Made by a program: the position numbers and the translations under genes
NCBI GenBank assembly: GCA_015039365.1
Contig: WION01000765.1
Location: 1-20,521 of the forward strand
Direction of reading: 5' to 3'
DNA: 20,521 nt
Source of the DNA: Amanita rubescens
Taxonomy: Eukaryota > Basidiomycota > Agaricomycetes > Agaricales > Amanitaceae
The notes under the pieces: model-generated
What the model was told of the DNA's origin: nothing
Seen by the model: the letters and a program-made list of their open reading frames with translations, nothing else
Database searches by the model: none
Shown: positions 18,816 through 20,521 of the stretch, piece after piece
Numbering within the stretch: position 1 is the first letter of the stretch
Layout of the letters: every line of letters begins with the position of its first letter

Positions 18816-19110
18816 TCCATAAGTGATTTCCCACCTCATAGGATCCACCACGGACCACAGCCTATTGCGGAGGCTAAATCTTTCAGCGGGATCAATCCAT
18901 TTTACACCGGAGAGGCTGGCTCTGGCCATCTCGATGGCGGCGGTCTTGACTTTACCGTGGTTGACAATGTCACCTACGAAGCTTAGCGAGTTCGTCTGTT
19001 GGCAATTCTAGGAGCTTGTCGAGCCATCCTTCTTTCAGGTCGACCGACGCTGCCACCTCTTCAGCGGTGGTTACCACCTTTCGTCTTTTGTTAGCTTTTC
19101 GTTTCCCCAT
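18816..19110 (-). pseudogene. frameshifted exon of a basic, possibly nuclear protein
   Basis: ATG at 19110 opens MGKRKANKRRKVVTTAEEVA, a strong nuclear-localisation-like basic cluster, then LKEGWLDKLLELPTDELAKL and a stop shortly after (18970). Reading one base out, the sequence continues as GDIVNHGKVKTAAIEMARAS and then WIDPAERFSLRNRLWSVVDP up to a GTATGT donor at 18815. An extra base in CTTCGTAGGTGAC (about 18975-18985) explains the break. A following exon might start near 18765 (YGFMPEGP). No family is recognised. A TATAGT element near 19203-19208 could be its promoter. Confidence 0.5.
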
Positions 19111-19390
19111 GTCAAGGTGGCGGCTTTCAACCGGATAGGAAGGATAGTGACGTCCATACGTTCGGCAATCCTCGGCCAGCCAAACAAGGCATAATATCTT
19201 ACTAACTATAAGTAGCATACTTATGTAAGACATCCAATCATCATCTATCACACGGGATGCCTCAATCTATTCACTTCTAGAAAGCTGCCAAACAACCTTC
19301 CAGTCTGGGAGCACTCAGATCTCAGACTGGGAACCGAAAGCAAAGCCTAGTTTGCCGCACCAACCCAGCACCTGAACCCAAGAGCTCACT

Positions 19391-20052
19391 ATGATGAAAA
19401 CATTTGAGGGCCACATCGAATGCGAGAGTGCATGCAAACATAAAGTCTATGTCTCCAATGCGGGCAGAAACGGCGATCCGGTCGTCACTACTGTTAATGG
19501 TGGCATTGTTGTATGGTCCTCTATTATCTGCCGCTTGCAAGCTAGCTAACCATGTTATGTATTTAAAGGACCTCGAATTTAGTTATATTCCTACAAATTC
19601 AACTTATTTCACAGTCAAAAACAAGAATCAGTTATACATTAACGTAGGAACCCGTAAAGATGGAAGCTACTTCTTGCAGGTACATCAATCTTTTCATCTA
19701 GCAATCATAGGAGTTGATGTTCTCAACTCATCAGTGGAGCGACAAAGCGTGCGGCTGGCACATACAGATAGACGCGCTGGCTAATACGTGAGTAACAAGG
19801 AATTTCTGGAGCACCTGGTAGTAGTTTGATGTGATGTACTAGGTCCAGGATCTATACTAATCTGACTGCCTGGTGGGCCTTGAAGGAACCTACCGACACT
19901 GAGACAAGGATTGATGTAAGTACTAAGCACCAAAAGAATGTGAACCAACATCCAAGTTTATCATTTAGATCAAGCATGATAGAGCAAGCATGTTCTACGT
20001 CCGGAAACCGATGAGCAGCGCAGACAGCCCTACCAGTAGTCGCAGGGGCTAA
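19391..20052 (+). CDS. small protein of unknown function, five exons
   Basis: Exons 19391-19510, 19569-19679, 19735-19787, 19843-19915 and 19969-20052 (introns 58, 55, 55 and 53 bp, canonical GT...AG) join without any break into 146 residues. The chain begins MMKTFEGHIECESACKHKVY and contains DLEFSYIPTNSTYFTVKNKN, WSDKACGWHIQIDALANT, LTAWWALKEPTDTETRID and a basic Ser/Arg-rich C-terminus ending SSRRG. It has no signal peptide, three Cys, five Trp (one in WSSxx is intronic and not counted) or fewer, and alternating hydrophobic strands suggesting a beta-rich domain. The second ATG (19394) is equally possible as start. I do not recognise a family. The unbroken phase across four introns is strong evidence for a real gene. 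Confidence 0.75.
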
Positions 20053-20232
20053 TTTCCAAGATAGATCAGGGGGCCGGGGCCGCACATGATTCCCAGTCAG
20101 CATCAATTATGTAAATTTAAGTAGAGACTCGAGAGAAATATGCGTTGTACCAGACTCCCACCCACTCTACGATAGGGGATGGTAGAAACAAACGATGCGA
20201 GACGTCTCGCCAGGCAGAAAGAAGAGACAAAC
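20053..20232. other. convergent intergenic region
   Basis: The plus-strand five-exon gene and the minus-strand protease end toward each other here. Only 3' flanks are seen. Confidence 0.4.
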
Positions 20233-20521
20233 CTAGTTGTCACAGCCTTCAAAGTAGAGGCTGGCACCGGGGAACTTGGCCTCGATGATCTCCCAGAGCC
20301 AGTACATTGGCGAACCAAACGTGATGTCAGAGATATCGGTTGAACCCGTGCCACTGGTGAGGAGGGCGACTAACTTGCCGTGTGCGTCGACGATGATGGA
20401 CCCAGAGTCCCCGCGCTTGGAGAACGGACCGGAGTCATTGTAATAGGGGTAGACTGCTGCTTCCACAGAATTGCGGCTGCCTAGGGCGAAGTAACGGCGA
20501 ACATGAGACTCAAATCCATTC
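20233..20521 (-). CDS. PA-clan (chymotrypsin-fold) serine protease-like protein, 3' part
   Basis: A minus-strand frame enters from beyond the window end and stops at 20233. It contains VRRYFALGSRNSVEAAVYPY, then KRGDSGSIIVDAHGKLVALL and a C-terminus with ITFGSPMYWLWEIIEAKFPG and YFEGCDN. GDSGS is the signature around the nucleophilic Ser of chymotrypsin-fold proteases, followed by the usual beta-strands and C-terminal helix. The His and Asp of the triad would lie upstream, outside the window. Similar GDSGS proteins of unclear activity are common in agarics. About 96 codons are visible and in frame, without lesion. Confidence 0.75.
   Translation of the reverse strand, partial: NGFESHVRRYFALGSRNSVEAAVYPYYNDSGPFSKRGDSGSIIVDAHGKLVALLTSGTGSTDISDITFGSPMYWLWEIIEAKFPGASLYFEGCDN

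Noticed and set aside
1..20521. tRNA, rRNA or CRISPR features
   Set aside because: No TTCGAATC-type T-loop with a matching acceptor stem, no rRNA-like block and no regularly spaced repeat array was seen.

Overview
The window looks like nuclear DNA of a basidiomycete fungus, most likely a mushroom-forming agaricomycete. Genes are split by many short introns (about 46-66 bp, GTRNGT...YAG, often with CTAAC/CTAAT branch points). Several encode families common in agarics: a secreted phosphoesterase-type acid phosphatase, subtilisin with an I9 propeptide, stand-alone I9 domain, F-box protein, small beta-trefoil-like protein and GDSGS-type PA-clan protease. There are no bacterial operons, RNA genes or CRISPR arrays. 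All exon models were assembled by hand from splice signals, reading phase and family motifs.

Layout. 1-1268: gene-poor, short repeats, one doubtful ORF. 1269-2637 (-): six-exon gene for a predicted secreted kinase-fold protein; one intron plus flanking exon is duplicated in tandem. 2999-3660 (-): decayed paralogue of that gene. 4156-5495 (+): intact two-exon F-box protein. 5708-6869 (-) and 7752-8891 (+): two divergently transcribed acid phosphatase copies forming an inverted duplication centred near 7325, each with its own inactivating lesion. 9471-11538 (-): decayed I9-S8 subtilisin. 11230-12188 and 13250-14511: interrupted inverted repeat whose arms carry the 5' half of that subtilisin gene; between the arms lies a broken fragment of a plasma-membrane H+-ATPase. 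14204-14523 (+): the second-arm copy, which now reads as a free 88-residue I9 protein. 14524-17151: no convincing gene. 17152-17795 (-): five-exon beta-trefoil-like gene with one frameshift. 18816-19110 (-): frameshifted exon of an unrecognised basic protein. 19391-20052 (+): intact five-exon gene of unknown function. 20233-20521 (-): 3' end of a GDSGS protease running off the window.

Together this is an accessory, duplication-rich and decaying region. Secreted or proteolysis-related functions dominate (phosphatases, subtilisin, I9 protein, PA-clan protease, possible inhibitor/lectin). Inverted duplication followed by independent decay is the main theme. Many lesions are single-base indels, so sequencing error must be excluded before calling these loci dead.
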